From the NCBI GenBank assembly GCA_002774705.1, contig PFCN01000018.1, positions 9,058 to 20,679 on the forward strand: DNA of 11,622 nt. Direction: 5' to 3'. Positions 1 through 7,390 of this stretch are shown here, one piece after another. Position 1 is the stretch's first letter. Each line of letters begins with the position of its first letter. Under the pieces are notes generated by a model. The model was not told the DNA's origin. It saw only the letters and a list, made by a program, of their open reading frames with translations, and searched no databases. The position numbers and the translations under genes are program-made. The DNA is from Candidatus Niyogibacteria bacterium CG10_big_fil_rev_8_21_14_0_10_42_19 (lineage in GTDB: Bacteria > Patescibacteriota > Minisyncoccia > 1-14-0-10-42-19).

Positions 1-1241
1 TTATTAATTGCCTCCCGAGCAGAAATAAGTTCGACTTCTTGTGAAGAACGCATTTTTAATTCCACAAAATTTTCTTTTAAAGTTTTCGCGCTGACAACCA
101 TCCTGTACGGAATGCCCATCAGATCGGCATCGGCAAATTTTTCACCGGCTCTTTTTTCTGAACGATCATCATATAAAACATCAAGGCCCGCGCTTTTCAG
201 ATCACTATAGATCTTTTCGGCATCCGTTTTTACTTTAAGATCATTATTGGATAACTCTATCAAATGCACATCCGCGGGTGAAATTTCGCGGGGCCACACG
301 ATTCCCTTTTCATCGGAAAATGCCTCCACTATAGTCCCCATAAGCCTCGAGGTGCCAAGCCCATAACACCCTGCCGATACCGGCTTTTCCGCCCCGTCCT
401 TATCCTTAAAAACAAGATTAAAATCTTTTGCGAATTTGTCTTTCAGAGGAAAAATATTCCCAATCTCGGATGACTTTTTGAGGGTCGTATCCCCTCCGCA
501 TCGCGAACATTTTATTTCGTGGTCTTTTTTATTCTCGCCAATAAGTTCTTTGTTAATGCCAAAATCGCATTTTTCACAGACATAAATACTGTCTTCGCCC
601 GCCTCACATGGGATTTGAAATTCCATCGAAAGGTCGGAAAAAGTTCCGCCTCCAGCCTCGACGTCTATTGCCCTAACACCGATCCTGGAAAAAATTTTAT
701 GATACGCGTCCGCGACTATCTTATAATACGCGTCGCGGTCCTTGTCGTCGGCATGAAAGCTATAAAGATCTTTCATCCTAAATTCTCTTCCGCGCAAAAG
801 ACCGGATTTCGCGCGCTCCTCATCCCTAAATTTGGTCTGTATCTGATAGATACGAACGGGCATATCTTTATAGGATTCCAGATAATGCCCGACCAGCGGA
901 TAGACAATCTCTTCGTGCGTAGGGCCAAGCGCGTATTTCTGGCCATGGGGCGAGCTTATCTTGAATAAAGCGTCAAATGTATTCCATCTTCCGGTTTTTT
1001 CCCAATTTTCCTTGGGATGAAGCGCTGGTAAAAAAATCTCCTGTGCCCCCGTTTTATTAAGTTCTTCACGGACTATATTTTCAATTTTTGATAAAACGCG
1101 CCAGCCGAGCGGAAGAAAAGAATATACGCCGGCTAACGTCTTATGCACAAAACCTCCGCGCTCAAGAAAAATCGCGTTTTTTGCGACCTCCCCTGAAGGC
1201 GTCTCTCTTAATGTTTTTCCGAAAAGTTCAGATTGGCGCAT
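1..1241 (-). CDS. proS: Prolyl-tRNA synthetase, short form without editing domain (3' end cut off by window edge)
   Basis: This class II aminoacyl-tRNA synthetase charges tRNA-Pro with proline in the cytoplasm. My translation from the ATG at 1241 gives 413 codons and runs off the edge in frame. Motif 1 spans roughly residues 44-75. Motif 2 carries FRDE at 138-141, followed by GREFRMKDLYSF. Motif 3 is GLGTSRLMG at 294-302. The anticodon-binding domain (from about 322) includes DDR at 358-360 and the GEKFADADLMGIP stretch at 366-378. The usual bacterial editing (INS) insertion of about 180 residues between motifs 2 and 3 is missing. In its place is a segment of about 45 residues with two CxxC pairs (Cys222, 225, 245, 248) that looks like a zinc ribbon. 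ProRS enzymes lacking INS are known in alphaproteobacteria and mitochondria. The start fits a TATAAT box ending 6 nt upstream. Only the last few residues should be missing. Identity is very secure. Confidence 0.96.
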   Translation of the reverse strand, partial: MRQSELFGKTLRETPSGEVAKNAIFLERGGFVHKTLAGVYSFLPLGWRVLSKIENIVREELNKTGAQEIFLPALHPKENWEKTGRWNTFDALFKISSPHGQKYALGPTHEEIVYPLVGHYLESYKDMPVRIYQIQTKFRDEERAKSGLLRGREFRMKDLYSFHADDKDRDAYYKIVADAYHKIFSRIGVRAIDVEAGGGTFSDLSMEFQIPCEAGEDSIYVCEKCDFGINKELIGENKKDHEIKCSRCGGDTTLKKSSEIGNIFPLKDKFAKDFNLVFKDKDGAEKPVSAGCYGLGTSRLMGTIVEAFSDEKGIVWPREISPADVHLIELSNNDLKVKTDAEKIYSDLKSAGLDVLYDDRSEKRAGEKFADADLMGIPYRMVVSAKTLKENFVELKMRSSQEVELISAREAIN

Positions 1242-1247
1242 GTAGAA

Positions 1248-1253
1248 ATTATA
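1248..1253 (-). promoter_or_regulatory. Candidate -10 box of proS
   Basis: A perfect TATAAT reads on the minus strand, ending 6 nt before the proS ATG, so transcription would begin at or next to the start codon. No good -35 is visible; the best hexamers at 16-17 bp spacing match only about three positions. The surrounding DNA is very A/T-rich, so this could be chance. A T8 run just upstream, after a weak 5-bp stem (arms 1287-1291 and 1261-1265), could end the upstream rseP transcript, but the loop of about 21 nt makes that a poor terminator. Confidence 0.4.
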
Positions 1254-1386
1254 TAAAAAAAACGGCCATAATAAAACATTGACAAACCGTTAAAATCGTT
1301 TATTTTCAATACCGTACGAGCTAAATTCACCCACCCAAAGAAAATGTCCCGCCGAGGTTAAGCCTGATCTCTTCCCTCATAAACAA

Positions 1387-2478
1387 CTAAAAAAATCTTT
1401 TTATGTCGTAGATGGTTATAAAGAGCATCAAAGCCAGAAGAACCAGAAGACCAAGGACATTTGCAATCTGAGACGTCTTGGCCTTGATCGGCTTTCCTCT
1501 CAATACTTCAATTAAAAGAAAGAAAAGGCGTCCGCCATCAAGCGCGGGGAACGGGATTAAGTTTATTATGGCAAGATTTATCGAAAGAATCGCGATAAGA
1601 CGAATTAAAAAAGAAAATCCGAAATCGGCATATGTCCCAACTATCGAAACCAACCCAACGGGACCGGTCACGAATGCTCCGGTTTTTTCTCCGGATAATG
1701 CTATCCGAATAAGATCATAAAATCCCCGAATGGTAAAAACGAACGTTGAGTAGGTTTCCTTAGCACCCGTCCAGAAAGCTTTATAAAATGGCGTCTTTAC
1801 GAGGCCAATCCTCATGAGGGCGATCCCGGTGGGGCCCTCGCCTTCGGGAGGATTTACTCTTGGTATCAATTCATATGTAAATTCTTCTCCCCCTCGCCTG
1901 ACCCCAAAAATAATAGGTGAGCCCGCGTGTTCGTGGGTAAATTTTTGAACCGAATCGATTGATGAACCCTCGTCGGCCTTTATAATTGATTTATCTTCAC
2001 CTAAAGACAAAAATAATATCTCATCCCCCGTCTCTAACCCCGCTATCTCTGCCGGAGAATCCTTAAACACATCCGAGATCATAATCCTTGGATCGCGAAC
2101 ACCCGAGATTGGCCCGTCATCCAAAACTTCAGGAGCTCCGTACCACGCCCCAAAAGAAAAAATAACAAAAGCAAGAATAATATTAAATATCACTCCCCCC
2201 GCAAGTATTAATCCCCTTTTCCATGCCGGTTTTGAAGCAAAACTGCCGGGGTCATTCGGGTCTTCCCCTTCCTCGCCTTTTATGCGGACAAATCCTCCGA
2301 ACGGTATCAAGTTAAGCGAATATTTTGTTCCTCCAATTTTTTTACTGTAAATGCGCGGAGGAAATCCAAGACCAAATTCGGAAACCTCAACTCCTGATTT
2401 TTTCGCGATAATAAAATGCCCGAATTCGTGGGCCAAAATCAATATTGCCAAAATTATTATAAATATCACTATTGTCAT
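1387..2478 (-). CDS. rseP: RseP-like site-2 intramembrane metalloprotease (M50 family)
   Basis: This membrane zinc protease cleaves transmembrane segments of regulatory proteins or leftover signal peptides. The 363-residue protein has four predicted membrane spans, near residues 2-23, 89-112, 285-308 and 340-358. The zinc site HEFGH is at 17-21 (His17, Glu18, His21) in the first span. The third zinc ligand, Asp314, lies in NLIPFPALDGG at 306-316. A single PDZ domain occupies roughly 130-205, including FKDSPAEIAGLETGDEIL. The length is typical of single-PDZ bacterial forms; E. coli RseP has two PDZ domains. It lies 29 bp downstream of frr and upstream of proS, an order that also occurs in Bacillus, where uppS, cdsA and dxr lie between frr and the protease gene. 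No Shine-Dalgarno precedes the ATG. All catalytic residues are present, so it should be active; its substrate cannot be read from the sequence. Confidence 0.95.
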   Translation of the reverse strand: MTIVIFIIILAILILAHEFGHFIIAKKSGVEVSEFGLGFPPRIYSKKIGGTKYSLNLIPFGGFVRIKGEEGEDPNDPGSFASKPAWKRGLILAGGVIFNIILAFVIFSFGAWYGAPEVLDDGPISGVRDPRIMISDVFKDSPAEIAGLETGDEILFLSLGEDKSIIKADEGSSIDSVQKFTHEHAGSPIIFGVRRGGEEFTYELIPRVNPPEGEGPTGIALMRIGLVKTPFYKAFWTGAKETYSTFVFTIRGFYDLIRIALSGEKTGAFVTGPVGLVSIVGTYADFGFSFLIRLIAILSINLAIINLIPFPALDGGRLFFLLIEVLRGKPIKAKTSQIANVLGLLVLLALMLFITIYDIKRFF

Positions 2479-2507
2479 AAAGTTGATCTAAATTTTTAAA
2501 TTAATAT

Positions 2508-3056
2508 CTACGCCCTTATCTCCTCTATCTTTCTGTCGGCTGAATCTTCGAGACGTTTCTGAAAATCATCTATTTTTTTCTGCAAATCGTTTTTTAACCT
2601 GAACTTATCGTCTTCGGATATTTCTCTTGCTTTTTCGCGCTCCTGAATATCCTCCCAGACATCAGAACGAATTTTCCTTAAAGAAACCCTCGCCTCTTCC
2701 AGTTTTTCTTTGATGTTTTTAACAAGTATTTCTCTTCTTTCTCCGGTGAGCTCGGGAAGGATAAGCCGTATATGGTCCTTATCGGCCACGGGATTGATGC
2801 CAATATTGGATTGTATGACCGCCTTCTCGATTGAAGGTATAGCGTTTTTATCCCAGGGTTTTATAAGCAATGTTTTGGCGTCCTGAACCGAAATAGAAGC
2901 AATGGTTTTAAGGGCGGATATCTGCCCGTAATAATCCACTTTTACGTCCTCTACAATCTGGGGAGAGGCGCGCCCGGTACGGAGTTTCGCGATCTCGCCC
3001 GAATACCATTCAATTATTTTGTTCGACTCTTGCTCAAGTTTTGAAAAATTATACAT
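2508..3056 (-). CDS. frr: Ribosome recycling factor
   Basis: With EF-G, this protein splits post-termination ribosomes so that subunits can be reused. It is 182 residues, close to the usual 185. The long three-helix bundle is represented by residues 1-30 (EIAKLRTGRASP at 21-32) and about 105-182 (LTGERREILVK at 103-113, then LRKIRSDVWEDIQ with conserved basic residues near 127-130). The small beta/alpha domain lies between, with the conserved segment TLLIKPWDK at 62-70 and a region ending near NPVADKDHIRLILPELT. Its ATG is 16 nt after the stop of the 52-residue membrane protein gene and has no clear Shine-Dalgarno, so translation may depend on coupling. rseP follows after 29 bp. No pyrH lies upstream, unlike most bacteria. 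Confidence 0.97.
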   Translation of the reverse strand: MYNFSKLEQESNKIIEWYSGEIAKLRTGRASPQIVEDVKVDYYGQISALKTIASISVQDAKTLLIKPWDKNAIPSIEKAVIQSNIGINPVADKDHIRLILPELTGERREILVKNIKEKLEEARVSLRKIRSDVWEDIQEREKAREISEDDKFRLKNDLQKKIDDFQKRLEDSADRKIEEIRA

Positions 3057-3072
3057 ATATATTAATTTACCA

Positions 3073-3231
3073 CTAAAATAAATTATTTAAAGGCGAAAAT
3101 AAATCTCTAAAAATTTCAAAAAGAGGGTCGAACAGCTCTGAAAATATGCTTTGCGGAATAACGTACCGAGCGACCACCACGACGCTGGTTATAATAAATG
3201 TCGTTATTAAAACAATAAAAGCTACTCTCAT
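3073..3231 (-). CDS. Small single-span membrane protein, 52 residues, unknown function
   Basis: I read a 52-codon frame starting at the ATG at 3231, which overlaps the TGA stop of the delta'-like gene in an ATGA arrangement, and ending at the TAG at 3075-3073. Residues 4-21 form one hydrophobic span rich in Ile, Val and Thr. After it come Ala-Arg-Tyr and an amphipathic tail of about 30 residues with repeated aromatic and acidic pairs (SELFDPLFEIF at 31-41). The start is supported by the strongest Shine-Dalgarno in the window, AGGGAGGAG, with the core 4 nt before the ATG. The frame fills almost the whole gap to frr (16 nt left), which supports a real, translationally coupled gene. I do not recognise the family. 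Function is unknown; it could be a small membrane anchor or partner of a neighbouring gene product. Confidence 0.7.
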   Translation of the reverse strand: MRVAFIVLITTFIITSVVVVARYVIPQSIFSELFDPLFEIFRDLFSPLNNLF

Positions 3232-3902
3232 ATATCTCCTCCCTGTAAAGGAATAAAATAGACCAAATAATCTTTAATAATTGAAGCCGGGACCGCGGGT
3301 TTTTTAATTAGACTCCTAAGATTCCAGAGGATTTGCAGGGTCTCCCCCCTAAGCCCCGAATTATCATCGGACGTCAGAACTTTTTCCTCAAGGGCCGAGG
3401 CCAAAGAAGAAAGACCGGAGGAGTCTGCCAGGACGGTGAGCAATTCTTCGCGCCCAACCATATCGGCTTTTAAAAAATTTTGGGCCAGATCAGCCATGTC
3501 TTGGGATGTCGAAGACGTTTTTGAGGAAGCGGTTATTTCAATCAGTCGGGAACGAAAAGTGCTATCAAGCGCCTCTCGGCTATCGGCGTAAAAAATAAAA
3601 TAAGTGAATGCCGGAGGGTCTTCAACAATTTTTAACAAAGCGGACCTTGCCTCTCGAGTCAAAGAGGCGGCGTTTATTACGAACATTTGAGGACTTAACC
3701 GGCTTGAGGCAAAATGGGCTCTTTTTTTTATTTTACGCGCGATATCTATTCCTTCGATATTCCTGTCAGAGCCAATATTTATCATCTCGCCGTTAAAATT
3801 TTTTATTGATTTGATTATCGGATCATACTCGGTAAGGCCTAAAATAAAATATCCATGCGCGGGCACTTTTTCTTTTAAATATTTATTTAACAGATCAATC
3901 AT
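3228..3902 (-). CDS. holB: DNA polymerase III delta'-like clamp-loader subunit, minimal form
   Basis: Delta' is the non-hydrolysing stator of the clamp loader that places the beta clamp on DNA. Family membership rests on the block around residues 79-120. ASLTREARSALLKIVEDPP matches the usual helix of delta'/gamma subunits (A..L...A.NALLK.LEEPP), and FRSRL at 117-121 resembles the SRC motif with its arginine finger (Arg119). The protein has only 224 residues, against about 330 in E. coli. It has no Walker A motif, no cysteines and hence no zinc module, and the C-terminal collar region is short. It lies 84 bp downstream of mreB and overlaps the next gene by 4 nt. An in-frame TGA just upstream limits the start to this ATG or something downstream. 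Loss of ATP binding is usual for delta', so it need not be broken. A diverged AAA+ paralogue is the alternative. Confidence 0.75.
   Translation of the reverse strand: MIDLLNKYLKEKVPAHGYFILGLTEYDPIIKSIKNFNGEMINIGSDRNIEGIDIARKIKKRAHFASSRLSPQMFVINAASLTREARSALLKIVEDPPAFTYFIFYADSREALDSTFRSRLIEITASSKTSSTSQDMADLAQNFLKADMVGREELLTVLADSSGLSSLASALEEKVLTSDDNSGLRGETLQILWNLRSLIKKPAVPASIIKDYLVYFIPLQGGDI
3236..3244 (-). promoter_or_regulatory. Strong Shine-Dalgarno for the small membrane protein
   Basis: The minus strand reads AGGGAGGAG here, followed by 4 nt and the ATG at 3231. It lies inside the last codons of the delta'-like gene. It is the only near-consensus ribosome-binding site found before any gene in the window and is the main support for this short gene. 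Confidence 0.75.
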
Positions 3903-3986
3903 TATACTTGGAAAAATTCAAACCCAAATAAAATATTTTTTTTAACATATCGTCACGATTAAAAAATATGACCCCCGTAAACATGC

Positions 3987-5000
3987 CTACCTTTTGGCAA
4001 TAATAGCTTTTTTGTATACATCAAGATGGTCAAGCGCGATACCGGCTCCTCTGGCTACGCAAAAAAGAGCGTCTTCGGCAACCCTCGCCTTAACTCCGGT
4101 CGAGCGGTAAACCAATTCGGTTATATTTTTTAAAAGAGAAGCCCCGCCGGTCATAACAATGCCGTTATCTATTATATCCGCGGCAAGTTCCGGAGGAGTA
4201 TCCTGCAAAACATGTTTTATGGCTTTGATTATTTCACGTAAATTTCCGTCTATCGCTTTTACAACATCATTAGTTTTTACTCTTACCGTCCGCGGAAGTC
4301 CCGTCAGCAAGTCGCGCCCCCGGACCTCATAGATCTCTTCATTTTCAACGGCAATGGCCGAACCTATCTTAATTTTTATATCTTCGGCAGTACTGTCGCC
4401 TATCGCCAGGTTAAAATTCTTTTTTATATAATCGGCAATCGCCTGGTCTATTTTATTTCCGGCAACTTTAACCGAAATGGACGAAACTATTCCGCCCAAA
4501 GAAATAACCGCGGCATCGGTCGTACCTCCTCCGAGATCCACGACCATATTCCCCCTTGCTTCATAAATAGGAATGCCCGCGCCTATTGCCGCGAGTATCG
4601 GCTCTTTAACCACAAAAGCTTCTTTGGCTCCGGCTTTTTCGGCCGCTTCAATAACCGAGCGCTTCTCGGTTGAGGTAACTCCCGACGGAACCGACACAAG
4701 AACTTCCGGCCTAAATATATTCCATCGTCCGAGAGATTTGCCTATATAATAACGAAGCATTGCTTCGGTAATTCGATAGTCGGCTATAACTCCGTCCCTC
4801 ATCGGGCGGTAAGCCACAATGTGATCGGGAGTTTTACCGACCATTGCTTTGGCTTCATTGCCCACGGCCATTACCCTATTTTCGGGGATAGATACCGCGA
4901 CTACAGAGGGCTCGTTTAATACAATGCCTTTAGACGGCAAAAATACCAGCGTATTTGCAGTCCCGAGGTCTATTCCTAATTGTCTGGTAAAAAATCCCAT
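3987..5000 (-). CDS. mreB: Rod-shape-determining protein MreB
   Basis: This bacterial actin homologue forms membrane-associated filaments that position cell-wall synthesis and maintain rod shape. The 337-residue length is normal. The phosphate-1 loop is GIDLGTANT at 9-17, the phosphate-2 loop is DLGGGTTD at 155-162, and the adenosine motif is in GIVMTGGASLLKNI near 279-292. The N-terminus MGFFTRQLGID is typical; residues such as Phe3 and Phe4 may contact the membrane. It follows murA by 15 bp, so wall precursor synthesis and wall patterning appear co-transcribed. The usual mreC and mreD do not follow; a clamp-loader gene does. There is no clear Shine-Dalgarno upstream. Confidence 0.97.
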   Translation of the reverse strand: MGFFTRQLGIDLGTANTLVFLPSKGIVLNEPSVVAVSIPENRVMAVGNEAKAMVGKTPDHIVAYRPMRDGVIADYRITEAMLRYYIGKSLGRWNIFRPEVLVSVPSGVTSTEKRSVIEAAEKAGAKEAFVVKEPILAAIGAGIPIYEARGNMVVDLGGGTTDAAVISLGGIVSSISVKVAGNKIDQAIADYIKKNFNLAIGDSTAEDIKIKIGSAIAVENEEIYEVRGRDLLTGLPRTVRVKTNDVVKAIDGNLREIIKAIKHVLQDTPPELAADIIDNGIVMTGGASLLKNITELVYRSTGVKARVAEDALFCVARGAGIALDHLDVYKKAIIAKR

Positions 5001-5015
5001 TTTAATTAAATTAAA

Positions 5016-6284
5016 TTAGACCTGAACCCTTTGGATGCTCGCGCCTACGTTTCTTAATCTTTCTTCGACGCGCTCGTACCCCCTATCAATATGATATACA
5101 TTATGTACTACCGAGTCGCCTTCTGCAACCAAAGCGGCAATTATATAAGCAAGGCCGGCCCGCAAATCCGGGCTTTCCATTTCCCGCGCCCGCAATTTTG
5201 CCGGTCCCGTGATTATCGCGCGGTGAGGATCGCATAATATAATGTTTGCTCCCATCCGCTTTATCTCTTCCAAATACGCGAGACGTCCTTCAAAAACAGT
5301 TTCAAATATCATGCTTTCGCCTTGAGCTTGGGTAAGAAAAATGCTAAAAGGCGACTGAAGATCGGTCGCAAAACTGGGATATGGTCCTGTGGTTATATTT
5401 ACGGACCTAATATCATTTGAACGCCCTACCTTAATCCAATCCTCCCCCCGCGTTAACTTAGCACCTGCCGACTCAATGGTATATAAAAGACTCTCTATGT
5501 GTTCGGGACAACAATTTGAAATTTTTAAACAGTCCGACAGAAGAGCGCCCAATATCACAAAACTTCCGGCTTCAATCCGATCGGGGATAATTTTAAAAGG
5601 CGCGGGATCTTTCATCCGCAACAAGCGGGAGTTGGTGCCATTTATTACTATAGTATTAGTCCCAGCTCCGCTGATGTCCGCGCCTCCAAGCCGAAGCAAT
5701 TCGGCAAGCTGGGTTATTTCCGGCTCGGCCGCCGCGTTTTTTATTATAGTTTGACCGTAAGCTATAGCCGATGCCATCATCAAAGTTTCGGTAACGGTAA
5801 CGCTCGGAAAAGGAAGAAAAATATCATTACCCCGAAGACGCCCGGAAAATTTATATCCATCATCGGAAAGCGTTATTCGCGCTCCTAATTTTTTAAATCC
5901 TTCGACAAAATAATCTATCGGACGCTTACCGATAACGCATCCCCCGGGGTGAGGGAAAGACGCCTTGCCGATTCGCGCCAACAGCGGTCCGATAAGAACT
6001 ATAGAAGCCCTGATGCGCTTGGCGATATCGCAGTCAAGATTCGATGAAATTAATTTTGAATTATCCAGTGTAATTTGATCATCCTCTGAATATGTCTTCC
6101 CCCCCGCGAGTTCAATCAATTTCTTCATCGAATGAATGTCATTAATATCGGGGATATTTGAAAAAGTAACCGGATGGTCGAACAAAAGAGAGGCAGCCAT
6201 TAATTTTAACGCGGCATTTTTTGATCCTTTAACCGGAATCTCCCCCGAAAGGGTCTTGCCTCCGGTAATTAAAAACCTCTCCAT
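5016..6284 (-). CDS. murA: UDP-N-acetylglucosamine 1-carboxyvinyltransferase MurA
   Basis: MurA transfers enolpyruvate from PEP to UDP-GlcNAc, the first committed step of peptidoglycan synthesis, in the cytoplasm. The 422 residues match the family. GSKNAAL at 20-26 contains the substrate-binding Lys22 and Asn23. The catalytic cysteine is Cys116 in PGGCVIGKRPIDYF, so this is the fosfomycin-sensitive Cys type rather than the Asp type. The conserved TDLQSPF segment supplies the general-acid/base Asp, and RGYERVEERL near the C-terminus matches the Arg397 region. It is the first gene of the long minus-strand operon and diverges from the PEGA gene across a short spacer. A promoter candidate ends 6 nt before the ATG. 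Confidence 0.97.
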   Translation of the reverse strand: MERFLITGGKTLSGEIPVKGSKNAALKLMAASLLFDHPVTFSNIPDINDIHSMKKLIELAGGKTYSEDDQITLDNSKLISSNLDCDIAKRIRASIVLIGPLLARIGKASFPHPGGCVIGKRPIDYFVEGFKKLGARITLSDDGYKFSGRLRGNDIFLPFPSVTVTETLMMASAIAYGQTIIKNAAAEPEITQLAELLRLGGADISGAGTNTIVINGTNSRLLRMKDPAPFKIIPDRIEAGSFVILGALLSDCLKISNCCPEHIESLLYTIESAGAKLTRGEDWIKVGRSNDIRSVNITTGPYPSFATDLQSPFSIFLTQAQGESMIFETVFEGRLAYLEEIKRMGANIILCDPHRAIITGPAKLRAREMESPDLRAGLAYIIAALVAEGDSVVHNVYHIDRGYERVEERLRNVGASIQRVQV

Positions 6285-6290
6285 ATACCC

Positions 6291-6319
6291 AGTATATATA
6301 AGTTTTTGGACAACCTCAA
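6291..6319 (-). promoter_or_regulatory. Promoter candidate for the murA operon, leaderless geometry
   Basis: On the minus strand, TTGAGG (6319-6314) and TATACT (6296-6291) are separated by 17 bp, and the -10 ends 6 nt before the murA ATG. This predicts a start of transcription at or beside the initiation codon. A second perfect TATAAT lies further up at 6325-6320 and would give a leader of about 28 nt. I prefer the nearer one because other operon heads here share its geometry. Confidence 0.5.
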
Positions 6320-6333
6320 ATTATAAAAGATCA

Positions 6334-6362
6334 TTGATTTTACGTGAAAAAATCTTTAAAAT
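6334..6362 (+). promoter_or_regulatory. Promoter candidate for the PEGA-dnaB side, leaderless geometry
   Basis: TTGATT (6334-6339) and TAAAAT (6357-6362) are separated by 17 bp, and the -10 ends 5 nt before an in-frame ATG at 6368. It stands back to back with the murA promoter, with 14 bp between the two -35 boxes. The GTG that could otherwise start the gene (6344) would lie inside this promoter. Confidence 0.5.
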
Positions 6363-6367
6363 ACGGT

Positions 6368-7390
6368 ATGACAAAAAAATCAAGACAAAGGATTTTTTGG
6401 GCGCTTGTGGCCTTGTTTCTGCTCGTCGCTCCCCCAATAATCCTATATACCAACGGATGGCGCCTTACTCCCGACCTAAAAATAAAAAGAACCGGAGGCC
6501 TCTTTATAAATACCCGGCTCCCCGGAGTTGAAATTTATATAGACGGGGAACTCAAAAAAAGAACAAACCTTTTGTATGGAGCGGCGTTTTTCCAGGGGCT
6601 CACGCCTAAAAAAATATCAGTGATCGCCGCGAAAGAAAATTACTGGCCGTGGACAAAAGAACTTGAAATAGAAGAAAGCGTAGTTACGGAAGCGCATCCC
6701 CTCTTGATCCCGACAAGCCTTGAAGGCAAAATGGTCCTGCGCGGTTCATACATAAATTTATATTACCTCCCGAATACCGGCATAATAATGCTTGAAAAAG
6801 AAAAAGGCGGTCTGTTAACGTACGAATTTTATCTCTACGATTTGGATGAATTTTTAACTCCGATCCAAGGCAAAACCTTGTTGTCTCCGCCAAAACGCTT
6901 CAAGACATTTTTAATGCAACAAGACACCCTTAAGCTCATTTTTGAAGAATACTCCGTTGATGTTTCGTTTAATCGGTCCTCAAATACCCTTACGGCGCTC
7001 AAAGCCGCCCCGCACGCCCTTACATCGCCCACTTTGCCCCACAAAACGTACCTTGACATCCGGTCAAGAGGCATGATCTATATTACCGAAAACAATAAAG
7101 AAATATGGGGCGAATGGATATCTTCCGATCCCCTGCCTTATTATTTTAGTGAAAAAAAGATCAAAATATTTGAAGCAAAAACCACCGTGAGTTCACTCGA
7201 TTTTTACCCAAAAAGAAGAGACGTCGCGATTTTCGCGTCAGTTAATGGAATTTTCGCGATTGAACTTGACGGGCGCGGAACGCGAAATTTCCAACCTATT
7301 TATAAAGGGAAAAATCCGACCTTTACCGTTGTCGGCAATATACTCTATATTTTGGACGACGGGATACTCATCAAAGCTACACTGCCATAA
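6368..7390 (+). CDS. Membrane-anchored PEGA-domain protein with a propeller-like C-terminal part
   Basis: Function is not established. With the ATG at 6368 the protein has 340 residues; a GTG at 6344 in the same frame would add eight. Numbering from that GTG, a basic N-terminus (KKSRQR) precedes one hydrophobic span at about 17-35, so the bulk is probably outside the membrane. Residues 48-122 resemble a PEGA domain: GGLFINTRLPGVEIYIDG, then a lysine-rich turn (GLTPKKISVIAAKENYWPW) and a beta-rich end. The remainder is beta-rich; the block near 280-330 (SSLDFYPKRRDVAIFASVNG, then IFAIELDGRGTRNF) looks like beta-propeller blades. I chose the ATG because of the promoter 5 nt upstream and the absence of a Shine-Dalgarno before the GTG. 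The gene leads the group with dnaB and recR; the gap to dnaB is 140 bp. It probably has an envelope role, perhaps glycan or protein binding, by inference only. Confidence 0.75.
   Translation: MTKKSRQRIFWALVALFLLVAPPIILYTNGWRLTPDLKIKRTGGLFINTRLPGVEIYIDGELKKRTNLLYGAAFFQGLTPKKISVIAAKENYWPWTKELEIEESVVTEAHPLLIPTSLEGKMVLRGSYINLYYLPNTGIIMLEKEKGGLLTYEFYLYDLDEFLTPIQGKTLLSPPKRFKTFLMQQDTLKLIFEEYSVDVSFNRSSNTLTALKAAPHALTSPTLPHKTYLDIRSRGMIYITENNKEIWGEWISSDPLPYYFSEKKIKIFEAKTTVSSLDFYPKRRDVAIFASVNGIFAIELDGRGTRNFQPIYKGKNPTFTVVGNILYILDDGILIKATLP

Noticed and set aside
519..968. Plus-strand open frame of 149 codons opposite proS
   Set aside because: Lies entirely within the strongly conserved proS coding sequence on the other strand and has no family features; a shadow frame.
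1279..1284. Perfect TTGACA on the plus strand between rseP and proS
   Set aside because: No matching -10 at normal spacing and no plus-strand gene downstream.
1327..1380. Minus-strand 17-codon frame starting 6 nt after the rseP stop
   Set aside because: Too short, no ribosome-binding site at a sensible distance and no recognisable similarity; kept as noise.
5389..5754. Plus-strand open frame of 121 codons opposite murA
   Set aside because: Antisense to a well-conserved murA region with no start signal; a shadow frame.
6344..6367. GTG at 6344 as start of the PEGA gene
   Set aside because: No Shine-Dalgarno, and the site falls inside a promoter whose -10 ends 5 nt before the in-frame ATG at 6368; kept as an alternative only.
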